Source: Oxyruncus cristatus (taxonomy: Eukaryota > Chordata > Aves > Passeriformes > Cotingidae). From it: a DNA stretch of 64,000 nucleotides. Below, piece after piece: positions 29,901-44,900 of the stretch. Numbering within the stretch: position 1 is the stretch's first letter; each line of letters begins with the position of its first letter. The translations under genes and the position numbers were made by a program. The notes under the pieces are model-generated. The model had not been told where the DNA came from, did not search any database, and saw only the letters and a program-made list of their open reading frames with translations. The stretch covers positions 158,773-222,772 of the forward strand of contig VXAY01003221.1 in assembly GCA_013399855.1 (NCBI GenBank). The letters run 5' to 3'.

Positions 29901-32900
29901 TGGTGGCAATGACACTCTATGCATCAAATATGCACGGACATGATAGCCTTCAAGTCTGGACTATACTACAGACTTCTCTGTACAATTTCCGAGAAAAGTA
30001 TGAATTATTTTTGAAATTATTATTTCTGGAATGAAGTAATTCAAGACAGTATTCCATTCAGATAGAAAAAAGATGTGAAGTTTTTTCTACTAATTTCTTG
30101 GAGTCTTCTACCAAATTAAATACTAGTACAAGATTTCAAAATCAAATCAACTCACAGACTGCTTGGACTATTCAGCTACATGTATCATAAATGGATAAAT
30201 CTGTTATTTTGATTTTTTTCTTGAAAAATTAAAAGTAGTTGCATTTTTTCCAAATACAAAATTCTCCAAATTATTTTAACCACAAATAAAAGATGCAGCT
30301 CAGAATAAACTTTGTTCAGTATACTGAACAATATAATAAATTACAAGAAAGAAAAAAAAACAATTTGAAATTTTAATACACTATTCTTTTCTTTTTATAC
30401 TAACTAAACTTTTTTTGGTTTAGTAGAAGCATTCTTACCTTGTTTGTCCACATTCACATGATTTTGTCACAAAGGCAGGGCACGAAGGACAAGGGCCCGG
30501 ATGACAAAGACTTTTAAAAAGTTAAAAAAGCGAAGTTAACTTTAGCTTTTTTATAGTCCCAGAGAAACAATCCACCATAACCCAACCCTCAGTACATTAT
30601 CAGAACATTGAACAAGACTCCTACACTCCTGCTGAGTATGAAAGCATTAACACACAAAAAATACTAGATTATTACAGCTGCAGTCTCAAATGTCACCAAT
30701 GTTAAAGGAAAACTAGTATTCCTGCTGTTGTTAAATCAAAAGTAACACATTTCTACTACTAACACATTTCATATTTTACATTTCACCTGCAGACACACAT
30801 CAACTGTGTTCATCATGGATAATACCCAAAACAATCTTCACATGTCCAAACCATTAACATGTTTCTTTCTTCATTGATCTTAAATAGGTTAGAGATAAAA
30901 ACTTCTCTATGAATTTCTTCTTTTGAGCTGGTGGATTTATTTTTGAACTCAGCAATTCTACTGCCACCAGTAAGAGGTGTTGCTCCTCTTTCTGTAAGGT
31001 AACAGATGGGAGACAGAGTAAGTCTGCCTCAGTTTGCTTTCTTAACATCAAGTGCAATTTCCTTTGAGTGTCATCAATGCCAGTTCTTTATATGATTATC
31101 AGATCTCACCTTCTACTTCAAGAAACACTAGATGTTCCCTATCTGCCTGTAAGACCTTTGTGCGGTACAGACAAGTCCAGGTTTGTGAAATTATACTTCA
31201 CTATCTTGTCTGCACCCTTTCTTAGCCAGCTCCCAGTTCCCTTCCTTTGCAACTACAGCAGCTCTCATGGGGAGCAATTATTGGCCAGGACTGACCTGCA
31301 CAGCCGTCCAAGTCAAAAGAAAAACAAAAAACTCAGAAACATCAGAAAACCTCATAAACACAGACTACCCAGTTACATGGTAATTATTAAGTACCCCAAG
31401 TACAGTCACTACACAAGTACTAATTAGCATACCAGTTACTACAGTCATATGCTATACAGTTGAGTCATTTCACCAGCTTGTCAACAGTGGGCTGGATTCC
31501 CTTCTTCCTTTTACCACTCCTCCCAGTTGACAATAAGGCCTAATCTATCACTCAACTTCTGCTGGCCCTAAGAGTAGAGCTAAGCAGTTACACTATAAAC
31601 TAATTAAAAAAAATTAAAAAATCCCATCACATAAAACAAACCCCAAAAAAACAAAGACAACACAACCCTTCCTCTTTCATAGGTCAGTTTTATGACACAA
31701 TGCAGAGTTGAAAAAGTACAAGAACATCTACAAGGAAAGGGAGAAAAAAAGAAAAACTGGATGGAGCAGCCAAACACGATACAGAGGGAAATAGGAAGAA
31801 GAAACCAAAACCACTGAATTAATTAAAACTGTGTGCTGGTTTAGAAGTAACCCATGGGAAAAACGAACTCAAATCAAGAGAGATTACAAGTCAGAGTTAC
31901 AATTTACTAAAAAAGATTACAGCACCAAAAATCTATGAAAGAAGTCCAGATACTAAAATTTAAATTAATACAGAGAAAATTTCATTTACTGCCTTTGTAA
32001 GACCTTTTTCAAATGCTCTTAAAGCTTTGCATAGTTCCAGTTGGCAGGGAGAACTGAGTCTTACAAGAAGTTTAAGTTTGTCATGAAGTTTATTATCAGG
32101 AACATTTTACTGAAGGTTAAGCTAGATGTTTCTTTGATGTAGAACCTAACATTGCAAAATGAATTTTGATGTATTAAACTAAAAATGTGAACTCACTCTG
32201 TGAAGTGCTATGCACACCACAGCTAAACGCTAAAAAAAAGGTTTGCAAAGCACCCCCCTTTCAAACAGCTGCTTGCTTGTTCCTCAGCTCTGCCAAGTCA
32301 GCTGTTTATATAAATGGTTACTATTTCAATAAACATGCGTAAATACAAAAGATTTATCATTAAACCAGTGTAAATTACCTTCGTTCATTTTCACCAAAAT
32401 GGGGCTAGCTAGTGCCACACTTAGCACAATCATCCAATTAAACTCTACCCCATAGAAAGGAGATTAACACAACAACATCTACAGTAAAAAAAAAAAAAAA
32501 AACAAAAAAACAACAACCCCCCCCAAACAAACAAACAAAAAAACCCCCAACTATAAAAACCCACAAACAAACAAAAGACTAGCCAAACTGAGGAATACGG
32601 TTAGGAACTGGCCAATCATTAAAAAAATCCATCTGCAAGGTGCAGCAGGGAAAGCAAAGGCCTCAAACCCAAAATGTAAACGAATAACCAACATACCACT
32701 TCAGCAGCAAATAATTTTTCTGGTGATATAAAGGGGATCAACATATAAATGCAGTTGATTACAGGCAGCAGTAGGCTGAAGAATTGCTGTATCTCTCTAG
32801 GCTAATTTTTTTAATTTGAACACCAATGTCAGAAATTCCTTACAAGCACAAAAGAGATGCCAAATAATTTGAAAGCCTGTGATGGTTTTCGCTTGGATGG

Positions 32901-35900
32901 AGTTAATTTTCTTCACAGTAGCTAATATGGGGCTATGTTTTGTATTTGTACTGACAATGGTGTTGTAAATGAAGAGATGTTTTCATTACTGCTGAGCAGT
33001 ACTTACACAGCATCACAGCCTTTTCTGCCTCACACCACCCCACCGAGGAGGCTGGGGGTGCACAAGAAGCTAGGAGAAGACACAGACAACTGGCCTCAAC
33101 TGGCCAAGGGAATATTCCACACCATACGGTGCCATGCTCAGCATATAAGCCTGGGGCAAAAGAAGGAAGGGAAGATGTTCAGAGGGACATCATTTGTCTT
33201 CCCAAGTCACTGTTACGTGTGATAGAGCTCTGCTTTCCTGGAGATGGCTGAACACCTACCTGTCCTTGGGAAGTGGTAAATTAATTCCTTATTTTCCTCT
33301 GCTTGTATGCATAGCTTTGCTTTACCTATTAAACTGTCTTTACCTCAACTCACAACTTTTTCCACTTTTACCCTTCGATTTCTCTCTCCCATCCCGCCAT
33401 CGGGGAGTAAGCGAGCGCCTGTGCAGGGCTTGTTTGCCAGCTGAGGCTAAACCACCACAGAGCCATAACCAGCAGGTTCACAAAACCTAAGGTAACATGG
33501 CTTTGATTCCAACTGAAGATATGTAAGATGTGTACAACTCATTAAATAATTTTAGACAGTGCTTGGAGACAAAGACCTCAAAAATGATGGTCTAACACTG
33601 CAGAATTGGAAACTACGTCAAATTAGATCACCTCACAAACACCACATTTCTTGCCTGAAACTGGCTGTCATCCTAATCTCTATCTTAATCAAGATATGAG
33701 ATTTCATATCCTTTCCAAAAGCAGCTATGTGATGCTGAGAGCTCTAGACATTCTCATTACCAGTATCACAATTAGTTCTCTTTTGAATCTTGTTATTTGC
33801 ATCAATTTCTTGCAGGGAGATACCCTGCCTAGCAGAATTTACATGATACATTCTGAATTTGCCACCTTCTGATTTAATTGGAGGTCTCATTTCCTACTCA
33901 GGGAACACAGCGGGGCCCAGGAAGGTGGCAGGGAGAGAAACTTCCTTATTTTCAATGTTTTCCTGATAAAACTCTTCGCTTTACAAAGTATTAAATGATC
34001 CAAATTTTTTCCTGTGACTTTTAATCCAATTCTTTCTACTTAGCCACAAGAGTCTGATGATTACTAAGTTTGAAAGAGAAAACAGATTCTCAAGTAATTT
34101 AATTCTCTTTTATCTACTTCATTTGCTACTTCGAATTACATTAAGAGTAATGTAACCACCTAAGCAGCACTCAGAAGAGCACAACTTGCACCACCAAAAG
34201 ATGACATAACTAGCCACATTGCTCTCAGAGCTGCTCATTCTGCAGGGGAAAATTTGTTCACAGAGCCCCACATACAGCACAATACAATGCATACAGAAGG
34301 CAAAGAGGAGGGAAGCTGAAGTTTAGAGCATCACCAACTGTTACAATGGCTTGCTTTCAACACCCCCTGTACTCTGCACATTTCCTCTGCATGGCAGAGG
34401 GAGCAAATACAAGCATCATCATGCAAATCAATGAGAACGATGTTCCTCTGATGCCATGTATAAGGGGAAGATGTTTGTTTGATCATGGTAGCATCACATC
34501 AGATAGCTGAAGTACAGATACCTAATGCGTGGTTTCTGAAAACCCAGACAACACTGCAATTCAAATTTGTTACAAACACTGCATAAATAATTCTGATTTA
34601 AAGAGCAGGGGATCGCTATAAGCATCTAAATCTCACATACCCTGACTGTTGATGCAACAATCACAAAGATAACAAGTAAGGCAAGAATCCTATGACTCAA
34701 ATGCAGTCCCAAGACAGATTCAAGTCTCACCAATGAAAAGGGTTCATAACAAGGATTCATCCAGATGAGGTCTTTCAGAGGTTCTTTCTAAAGTTCTGCA
34801 GATACAGAGGTCTGCTCAACTGGAAGACAACGGGTAGTGCTGGATTTTAAATGAGACACATACTTCAACTGCAAAGGGTTGAAGAATAGATGGAATTAAA
34901 TAAATACTAGAGGAAAGAGCAACATCAAGGCCACCGCCACAAGACTCAGATATCATACCAGACTCAGTGTACTGCCAATAACAAAGGGACTCATTCCTAC
35001 TATTAACTAAAGTCACATAGACTTGAGAGGCATGTGAAAAGTCTCCCCAAAAGAATTCATCATACCGTCCGACTGTGAGGTAAAAAGTCTTGATGCTGAC
35101 ATGAAATATTAGACCCAGAAGGGTCAGGGGCAGGCATGGTGGTGTGGTGTTGAAAAGCTAAAACAAAGGCAGCTTTTAGGGTATCAGTGAGCAGAATGGC
35201 ACTTCTGGTTCAAACCTTATTACCTTAAGGGAACATGTGGGAGCACGGGAAAATGGTACATAGCAAGTTCACAATCCAAATAAACTACTGCTTGCAAGAA
35301 AAAGTTCTGAGATCATCTAAACTTAAGCAAGAATCATGAAATACACTCATGGTCCTGATGGCAACACCTATCCTTGAGCATTCTCTTGAGGAAAAACTGT
35401 GCTCAGATACAGACCGTGATCCAGACTTATCATTTACACTCAAATGATAAAGCTCTCTATCTCTTAACTCCACCACTCTGATACAGCAGGAGGGAAGCAA
35501 GTTTCCACCTGGTTTTTGATTCAGCAGATGGAGGCTGCCTGTGTCCTCATAAATACCTAACATTCCCATATGGGGTGGAATGTCCAAAACTGGGTAACAC
35601 AGATGTTGAAAGTTCATTCCTCTCCAGGTCACTATCACAAGTCAGTATCAAAGTCATTATCCTGATTTGCACCCCTACTATTTCCTTACCTCCAGGACAG
35701 GATGATCTCAGCATAGTTTTACTCATGAGGAACATGAGCTGAATGATAACATTTTTATACATGATGCAACTGGTCACAAATTGGGACTCAATTTTCACAG
35801 CTTTTTGATATGACTGCTAAGGACTAGAAATTCACAGTGCCCCCAACGGTACAATATTGCCACCACTCCTCAAGACTTCCCAGAAGAGAATGCCAGAGAC

Positions 35901-38900
35901 TAAGCCTCTGCTGTTGACTAGGACAGAAAAGAAGAACGTCTGCTTCTTCCGAGCACTACAGGAAAGCTTGTCAGGCAGCAAACCGCAGTCAGGGCATTCT
36001 CAAAGTAGTTAAGAAGTCTGATTATTTCTTACTGGACAAAATGTATCTCCATGAACACACTCCTCTCCTGAGACGGAGGCCTGGAGGTGGCCTTCAAGAG
36101 AACCAGTGTTCTGTTAAGGGTATCAGCTACATCAAGTGTAATCTGAAAGATGATCTGTGTTTCAGTTTTACCCTGCAAACCACAGCAAAGAGGATCTAGC
36201 ATGATTACATGAATTAAGAAAACCGCTATAGCACTGAAATGAAATATAATACAAATCTATGTGCATAAATACATAAGACATAAATACAAATGAAATCTAA
36301 TACAGAAAAGAAATCTAATACAACATTTTCATGTGTAGGAAAGAAGTATTAAAGAGTAAAAAAGTATTTTGTCACTCAACAAAATGTTGAAATGTATTTG
36401 AAACAACACATTAAATAAAAAGTTCGGACTAAAGTTCAAGTAAAGTTCTGAGCTTTATCAAACCTTGGAAAAAGTGTCAGATGACCATCTATTTCTTGGA
36501 ATGACTGAATTTTTTACTGTGTACCAAGAGCAGAAAAAAATGCTTCTGACTATTAAAAATTTCTCAAAACAGAAATATGAACAGACATTATGGACCAACT
36601 TCCATACATGGAAATTTAAGCTGTATACACTAGGAATGACATACAATTTTTTTTTAATAGCATGCATATTTATAGATTGAAAAAGATCATCTCACACTGT
36701 TAATCTTAACAAATCCAAAATTGAAAACAGAGGTGCTCTCCTTTGCCTCTCTTCACTGAATTAAACTAAAAAACGGTAGCAAAACCACGTTGAGTTACAC
36801 ATACTGAATAAAATCTCCATGAGGAATTCTGGTTAAACCATCTTGCATCTCAACAAATAGGTAAATATATATAACGCCCTTTTATCCTCAACAGGTTACA
36901 AGCCAAAGAAAGGAAAAAGAAACAAAGGAAACAAGTGAGTGGTCCTTCAGTTTAACCAAGTTGCACTGATCTCAAATTAAGATACACAAACACTATTACA
37001 TGAAAAGCAGCATCTAAAACACCTAGTGGATGACTGGACACATGTTTAAAATTACTTCTATTCACTGTTATTTCTCTTCTTTAATGGAAGTTCTTGAAAG
37101 CAAGTCAGACAGCTAGTTCAGCTCCTAAAATATCATAGATATGGTGCTACAACTATTTTGGATCTCCTGTTCACACTGTCATATGAACTCACTTTAGACA
37201 TACAAACACAAACAACCTCCATTCCTTTCAGGCTTCAGCTGATCTAAAAACCTTTTTAGGTTCTAAATCTCTATGCATATCCTGTAGTCAAAAAATACAC
37301 AAGTAAAACCTCCAGAAATTTTCTCTAAATCATTTCAATATGATAAACATTTACTTACATGTTACAAAGATGTGGACAGTCCAAACACTGTCTCTTCTTC
37401 CCACAAAGTTCCCCACAGCTATGTGGGATTTCATTTCTATTCCATTCAGGATTGTGCACCTTACCTAAACCATGTCAAAGACAAAAATATATTTACTGCT
37501 TTGAATACAAGACTGATTTTTTTAAAAATATCATACCAAAAAGAAAAAGCTACATTTTCAATACTAGCAGTAGTCTTCTTGGAAAAAAAAAAAAAGAAAT
37601 TCCCAGAAAATAAGATCTAGTTGGTATGGTGATGGGGAATAGGGAATTAAACAGGGGAATAGGGAATTAAATGACTGGGCAAATTATAAAAGTCACTTCT
37701 CTAAAAAGAAGCAGATTCCACATTAATCTAAACATTAAAGGTTGATGAAGTTTGACAAATGCAGCGAGAAGTCTTAAACAAGAAGTACATTAGCTTTGAG
37801 TATTCTGTATTTAAGATAAGCACTAAAACATGTCCAAATTATGTATCATTAATGTAACACTACCTACATATGATTAAACACTTACATTACAACATTGTGC
37901 TCTGCAAATAACAATATGGTGGACAACCTAAAGTCCTTACTGTAGATCTCCTAAAACTATTAAATGGTCTTTAAGCTTAGGCAGAATTTCTTCCCTATTT
38001 AACAGACAGATGACCTGTCTTAAAACGTCTAATTTTCATTTGGTCAAAACATTCATTCAGGGTCAATTCATTCTCACAGAATTATTATCCCTATACTCTT
38101 AAGATATTTAAAACCTCTGTCTTAGCTGCACTGCACTGTTCCTAACCAATTCACTGACACACTTAGATAAAAAGAACTGTAGATAAAATTGTTTCCTATT
38201 TCAGTTTCTTTAGGGCAAGTTTACTGACACCAAGTTCCAGTCTCAACTAACTATATTCTGTTTTGTAGAAAGCGAGGTGAAACTTTCCAGTCACTGACCT
38301 AAGGAAGGGAAACCTATGAGAAATCAACACAGATTTCAGAAATGTATGTGCCAAACAAAACTTATCCACATGACTGCAATTATGTTACATAATTCATTTC
38401 TCCTTTTTTGTCATATACTTGTGGGCTGGCGAATGCTTTACTCGTGTCATTTACCCTTTTTATTAACATATATCCACATAAAGATCTGAAAAGTTTGAAT
38501 ATTTTTTCCTATTTAACCTATATGTGCCTCTGAACAACATAAATGAAAAAATTGCTAAATCAATTTCGAGGTTTAGGTAGTTGTATGTTTGGTGTATCTC
38601 ACCAAAAAAAAAAAGACATAACACATGCAGATTATTTCATTCCTTCTACCGAAGGAAACTTCCAAAATACTAGTCCACATCCATAAAAATCACTATTTTA
38701 CACAACGATATGAAAATATTTATCACTTCTGATTTAGTACTTCTTTCTTTCTATTTTTCCAGGCACCATATGTGTGATTCTCTGTGCACCCACCTGCCAG
38801 TGTCAATAATTTTTTTTTTCAAAGTTAAATTTCAGGTATGTAAGCAAACAAGCACCAACACTGAAATTCATACAAAAAAAATAAATCAAAATGACAAAAC

Positions 38901-41900
38901 TGTTTTTCTTTACAAAAGCAAGCAAGAAACTCACCACAGAAACAAGTGTAAGTCTTAGGAACTTGCATAGAAGCATTCTGACAAGCTGGACATCTCCAAC
39001 CACTATTGCCATCTGTAGATAAAAAACCAGAAAAATAAAAAAACTTCGAAGGAACTAACCTGCAAACCTAGAATAAGTGCTTTTGCCATGTTTCTTACCA
39101 TAGGTGCAAACAAACTAATTTTTTCCATTTATTCAGAAGTGATAAGAAAGCAGCACTAGCCCACCTGGAAGTGGAGGCCATGGGCAGAATAGAAAAACAC
39201 AGTTGTAATAACTCAAATACCTCCACTCCTTCCAGACAAAACAAAAATACCAGTTAAATTACCTTCTCTGCAAAGAAAGGACAAATGACTTAACCTTTTG
39301 TTCCATCAATGTAAATACACCATTGAAGCATCAGTTTTGAAAAAAAGTTGAAAAAGGAAGGGGGCAAGTGACAACAATTTCCCCTTTATAAACATCAAGT
39401 TCTTGTGTGCAGTGCTGATATTTTTGTCAGATTGACCTTAGCTGTGCAATATCTAAAGGTCACATTCCTTCAAGACATAATTCAAAATGTTAGTAAGATG
39501 CTTGTTTCCTCATAGGAAAGAATCTTTCCCCATGATGGCAAAGCGATGCCGAGAGCTGCTGACAATCTACATTGTAGAAATACTAAACGTCGGATGTCAA
39601 CCTGTTGAGGAATACATCTGGTTCAGACTGAGATCTGGGTGAGAGTCCAAGACAAGAGGCTACAAACTGCTAACAAAGGGCACGAAGATGGGTGACACCA
39701 GCCAGGTGAAGAAACACTGAGACACAGCAGGAGCTGTGAACAGCCAACATTTTAGATAACAAAGGGCACAGACACCAGTGGCCTGAACCAGGTGGATGGG
39801 CACTGGGAAAGATTGCAGGAGTGGAGGATTCGGGAGAAAGAGCGAGCCTTGTGCACCCTTGGACTCTGAGGGGATAAGAGTCCAGGAGTCTTTTGTTTGG
39901 GGTCCCTCCACGGAGGCACCAGCTTGAGCTGTTTCTGTATTACTGCACTGTGAATAAATTGCTTACGTAACTAGACATCTGAGACTCTGCTATGGGAAAC
40001 CTGGAGTCAAACCGGTAAGGAAACCTGGTCTGACTGCGTGAGTGGAGTGTGGAGGGAGTCAAGCTGGGCAGCTGTTGGTTCACTGGGAAGGGGCTTTGGT
40101 CTGGCAGTTCAAGTGTCTGGTGTTGAGAGTGTGACTGCCAGAGAGTCTTGTAAATGCTCAGACTGTGAAGTTTCCTTAACACAAATCACAAGTCTAATGT
40201 TAGCAGACCGATAAGAGAGCAATGCCCTGTGACTCCCCACAGATAATCAGGAGACTCTTTACCTTGGCCAAACCAGATGCCATTTTTCAGGTGACTGTCA
40301 AGACAACAGAAGGCAAAGAAGTCTCAGAGCAAAGACATCTTCAGTAAAAGAGTCCCTAAGAGGAGACATACTGTAGAGTGCAAGAAGATTGTTACAGTAA
40401 CCTTGTTCTCGAAGGAGTTTCTAGAATCTAGACATCTAGAACTAAATAGTTCCTGGCACTTCTTCCCATCCAAGTATGTAGAGCCCCATGCACCTTTTAC
40501 CTCATTGACACTGTGTAACAGGATGCTCTGCCCTGGAATGTGATCAAGTAACTAACAATTTGCGAGGTTATCAGTGATGGGCTGAGAGGGGGCTCGTGCT
40601 GGTTTTGGTGTTGAATTATGCTAAAACCAGTTGGACACATCAACTCCAAACTAACATCTTGATAGTGAGGCAAAGATTTGGCAGATAAGCTGCTAAGCTG
40701 ACCTGAAGACATGACTTGCAGTCAATCATAATATAAAGTCCAGTTCCATATTCATATGGTAGATTTCTTCTAACATACTCTTCTTGGAATATATGTGGAG
40801 TTTTCTCCCTTGAAGAGGGAATACCTCTCAGGTATAGTCCTGGAGGTTGAGTGAAAGAGATTTTTGCCCAGGACAAGTAATATGGGTGACTGACATCAAA
40901 TCTCTACTTAATAATTGTTTATGGGTTTTTAATATAATTGCTTTGATATAGTGCACTATACTATATTTTACTATGCACTGTAGTAAATAACTCTGATTAA
41001 GGTCCTTTGTCTAACCATTTGTCATAACAAATAAAACATTTTACGTAAATATATCCAGTTTGCCATCTTTAACCCTGCAGGACAAAACTGTACTTAAAAC
41101 CATTGACAAAGCCTGATGCTAACATTGGATCCAGCTGCACCTAGGTGCCTCTCTGAGAAGGACTTTAGAAAGCAAGGGGGTCCTTTCTGCACCTTGTGAC
41201 TCAACAGAAGGGCTTCTCTAAAAAACTTTGAAGTTCCCACTCCTACCCACAACACACAATGATTTAAAATAGTTCACTCTCCTCTCCAGCTGGACCCATT
41301 GGTGCCAATCTGATGGCCTGCTGGGGACCTCAAAATTTTTATGCTGGTTTCTCTCCAGCACTATCAGCCACCACTGCATGGCTGCAAAGCTCTGAAAAGT
41401 TTACTCAGAACCCCTGCTCAGAAACTTTGCCAGGCACACGCAGACACACACACACACTCAACCCCCCTGCTCGATGCTGCCAGAATTCCAGAATCTTCCA
41501 GAAAGATGCCCACAGATCTTCTGTGCATGCCCAGAACCCCTCCTGGAGGAGGTATCGGGGCACTTACTGAAGAATCAGGATTATAAAAACCCCAGTTTTT
41601 GATGTGTATGCAGACCCCTCCTCTGATGGACCAGGACTGTGTATTGTGACCGTGATCACCCACACATCACTGGAGTCATGGATGGTGATACCTACCTCTT
41701 TTCCTGTCTCTCTCTATTTTTCTCTTTCCAATTTTCCTCTCTTAGGGTGGTCATACACTTCAGAATGGCTATATACCCCTTTTCGAATCTGTTATCTTTT
41801 TCTCCAGTTATGTTTCAAAGCAGCAGTTCTAATAAAATACGTTGTTTTATCAGTTATTTAGCATCATTTCTCTTTAGTCTACCCCAACAGATCCCTCTAA

Positions 41901-44900
41901 CAATGAACCTGATTGCCCTGCCCCAGAGGCGGGGCACAATACTGGTTACCTTAAACAATATTTCTAAGTAGTTTTCCAACACAAGAAACACATGAACATG
42001 GCTACTAGATTTATTTGAGAGAAAAATTATTTATACATACAATGTATATTTGAGAATATATATTATATATAATAAGTAAATATAATATAAATTTGAGAAA
42101 ATACCAACCTTCTGCTTGTGAAGCTGGTGATCGTGCCCACTTCTTAATGCAATTCAGGTGGAATACATGATAACAATTCTGACAGCTCCACACTGGGGCT
42201 ACTATTCGGACCACCTCACAGCATACCATGCACTCGTACTTTTCTGTGGTCAGCTGTTCAATCAACGACCCTGCAAATGAAATATATTACTTGTGCATAA
42301 AACATCATCTAGCTGAGACACAAAATTCAAATGAAATTCCGAGATGTCTCTTAAATCACAACAAAACTCATTTTACCTGTGTGGTGATAAATTGGTTTAC
42401 TCCTGGAAGATTTCAGTTTGATACTTTGTATACATTTCTTTAGTTTCAGAGCAGGAAGAAGGAGAATGAGATTCCCATAAAAGTGGCAACAAAAATTCCT
42501 GTTGATGAACAGCAATCATTCTGATCTACAAATTAGTTAATAGTCTGGCAGAAGTTTGAGATTTTATGCATCACTTTGTATGGGAACTTTATCTTCGCAT
42601 AAAGTTTAAACCAAAAAGATGAAAGTTCTTAGCTACAGAAATTTCAGCCAAAATTAAACTTAATTCCTACCCTTGAGTATTCCAGGGGGACCAAACAACA
42701 AATACTAACAGTGGAGTGCCTGAATTATGGGAAAAAGCCATTTGTAAAGTGACTGTTTTAGGAGTGGAATTACTGGGAAACAACAGTAGAAGTACAGGGT
42801 CTTTTGAGCCACATGAAAGAATGCAAAAAGGTACTTGGAAAATAAAGAACTCCACATAAAAGTCAAAATCACCTGAAAAGTTATATGCAACCATAACAAA
42901 AGCATGACATAGCTTCATTTCTGTCAGCTTAATTCTCTCATCAAGGTAAGGCTACCAAGTCCACCTTAAAAATGTCCACAGAATTTTAAAATATCTTAAT
43001 TACAAGTGTAAAGTAAAACTGTACCATTTTTAGATTGTGACAATACAAGGAAAGGTCAAATTCATAATGAAGGAAAAAAAAAGAAAATAACAGAAGAAAA
43101 TTACTATAAATTCAAAATGTGCTTGTACCACACATGACTGCAAGCAAGCCCATGGCTGCCTGGAAACTTGCAAGTGTTACCACTGTTTGCTCTCCTTAAT
43201 AGGATTTTCAAGTTTCTTTTCTAGCCCTCCTGCATCAAGCACCATAAGATTTAAAATTAACAGTCATTTCTCCTTCTGTTCTCCCATAATTATTATCTGC
43301 TGTTAAAGAAGCATCCTCACCTGAAACGTACTTGTTTTCTCCAGAAGCGTCAAGCTCTATGATACCCAGAAACTATAGCTGTACCATAAATAGTTTAAAA
43401 AGCACAAACTCGGTCCCCTGCAAATAGTGGAAGAACTGTTTCCAAAATAGCCCCCAAATAAAGCATGCAAACAAAGACTGCCATTTTAGAGGGAGAAGTT
43501 CCTTAAATTGCCTGTAAAAGATTACTATTTCTCTTCCTGCTTTTTGCACATGATGTTTTTCAATTAATAATAACGCTGGGAGATTTTTTTAAAGAAACCA
43601 AAAGCACAAAAGTTATTGCATTTAGGTTACAAAGGATCAAGGAAGATCTTGATCCCTGAGCTTCTCCTAATGGAACAAAATTTCCAACCATGAGCTATGC
43701 TTCCCAATTATTCTACTACTTTCTCAGGTCTGAAATAGAAGAGATAGAAGAGAAGCAAAATTTTCAATAGATTTGATACCACAGTTAAGATAACAGGAAC
43801 TACTCTATCCATCTCTATCATGCTGGGCTGCAGAAGATAAGGTTGAGATGCTTTGTAAAAAAAAAAATTAATATAATTCTTGGTGTTTCTCCTTATTGCC
43901 TCTGAACACTTAAGCCTCTTACCATTTAAGTGCACACTTAAGCTTATGTAAAACTGAAAGAAAAAGCTACCTAGCTTTCTGTTGAAACAGAAACACTATT
44001 TAGTGTTTCTAATAGACTGAAGAGATTCAGCTGATTTCCATTTAATGTTTTCAGTCACTAGTGGTATGAGTCGGCAGAAAACTCACTCCGACATTCAAAA
44101 CCTGTGAGTCTGCTTTACACTGTGAACACTATGTTTCTGTCCTCAAACTTCCAAAAATGGTATCCAGAGATTGCCTCTATTTCTAATTACCTTTCAATAC
44201 TACCATTGCAGGAAAAAAGCACAAAATCCAGTTAGGAGCAGAATACAGTTTCTCTGTCTTGGCATTTTCCTATTTCTACACAGAACACGAGCAAACTCAT
44301 TCTGCAAAAATCAGTCCTTCTCCAGTCCCATTGTTCAGAATGCTCAGAATTTTACTCCCACAACACACACATTTTAACATGGTCCCTGACCAGGTCATCA
44401 TTTGCAGTTTGACAGTGAAACAGAAAAAAACTTTAAACAAAATCTGCCCTTCCCTAGTAAACTTATAGAACATGTCCTCACTCAGAAACCATGCATCTAC
44501 ATTTAATTCTACCTTCTGAAACCAATACCGATCTGATGTGAAACCATAAGCCTCTTCAGCTACTCAAGGCAGTAGTTGAAGCGAAGAGTTTAAATTATTC
44601 ATGACTGTATCTTGAATGCAGCGGTACAGGACAGTCTGGAAAGCTTACCTGTATGAGTTTCTTTGTTTTTTGGTACATCACTTTGCTTTTTCCAGTACTG
44701 GGTCCAGCTAAAATGAAGTGCAGGTGCCTGATCCCCCTTTAGCAGGAACTTTCTTCCATTGAGTCTGACATTCTCAGACAATTGATGCCTGACTTCCTTG
44801 GTCAAGTTTTCGTCGTTTTTGTGGACAGGGAGTTCTTTCTTCCTCTCATTTTTATCTTTTGGAGTATATGCAAGAGAAGACTTCTTACCTACTTTTGCGT

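Noticed and set aside
39940..40182. Near-identical small peptides at 39940-40182 (minus) and 55498-55737 (plus), suggesting a conserved gene
   Set aside because: Both are antisense readings of the same LTR family B leader; the similarity is due to the repeat.
39600..41889. A single provirus bounded by the two intron-3 LTR-like elements
   Set aside because: The two ends differ in sequence and in polyadenylation region, and no retroviral coding sequence lies between them.
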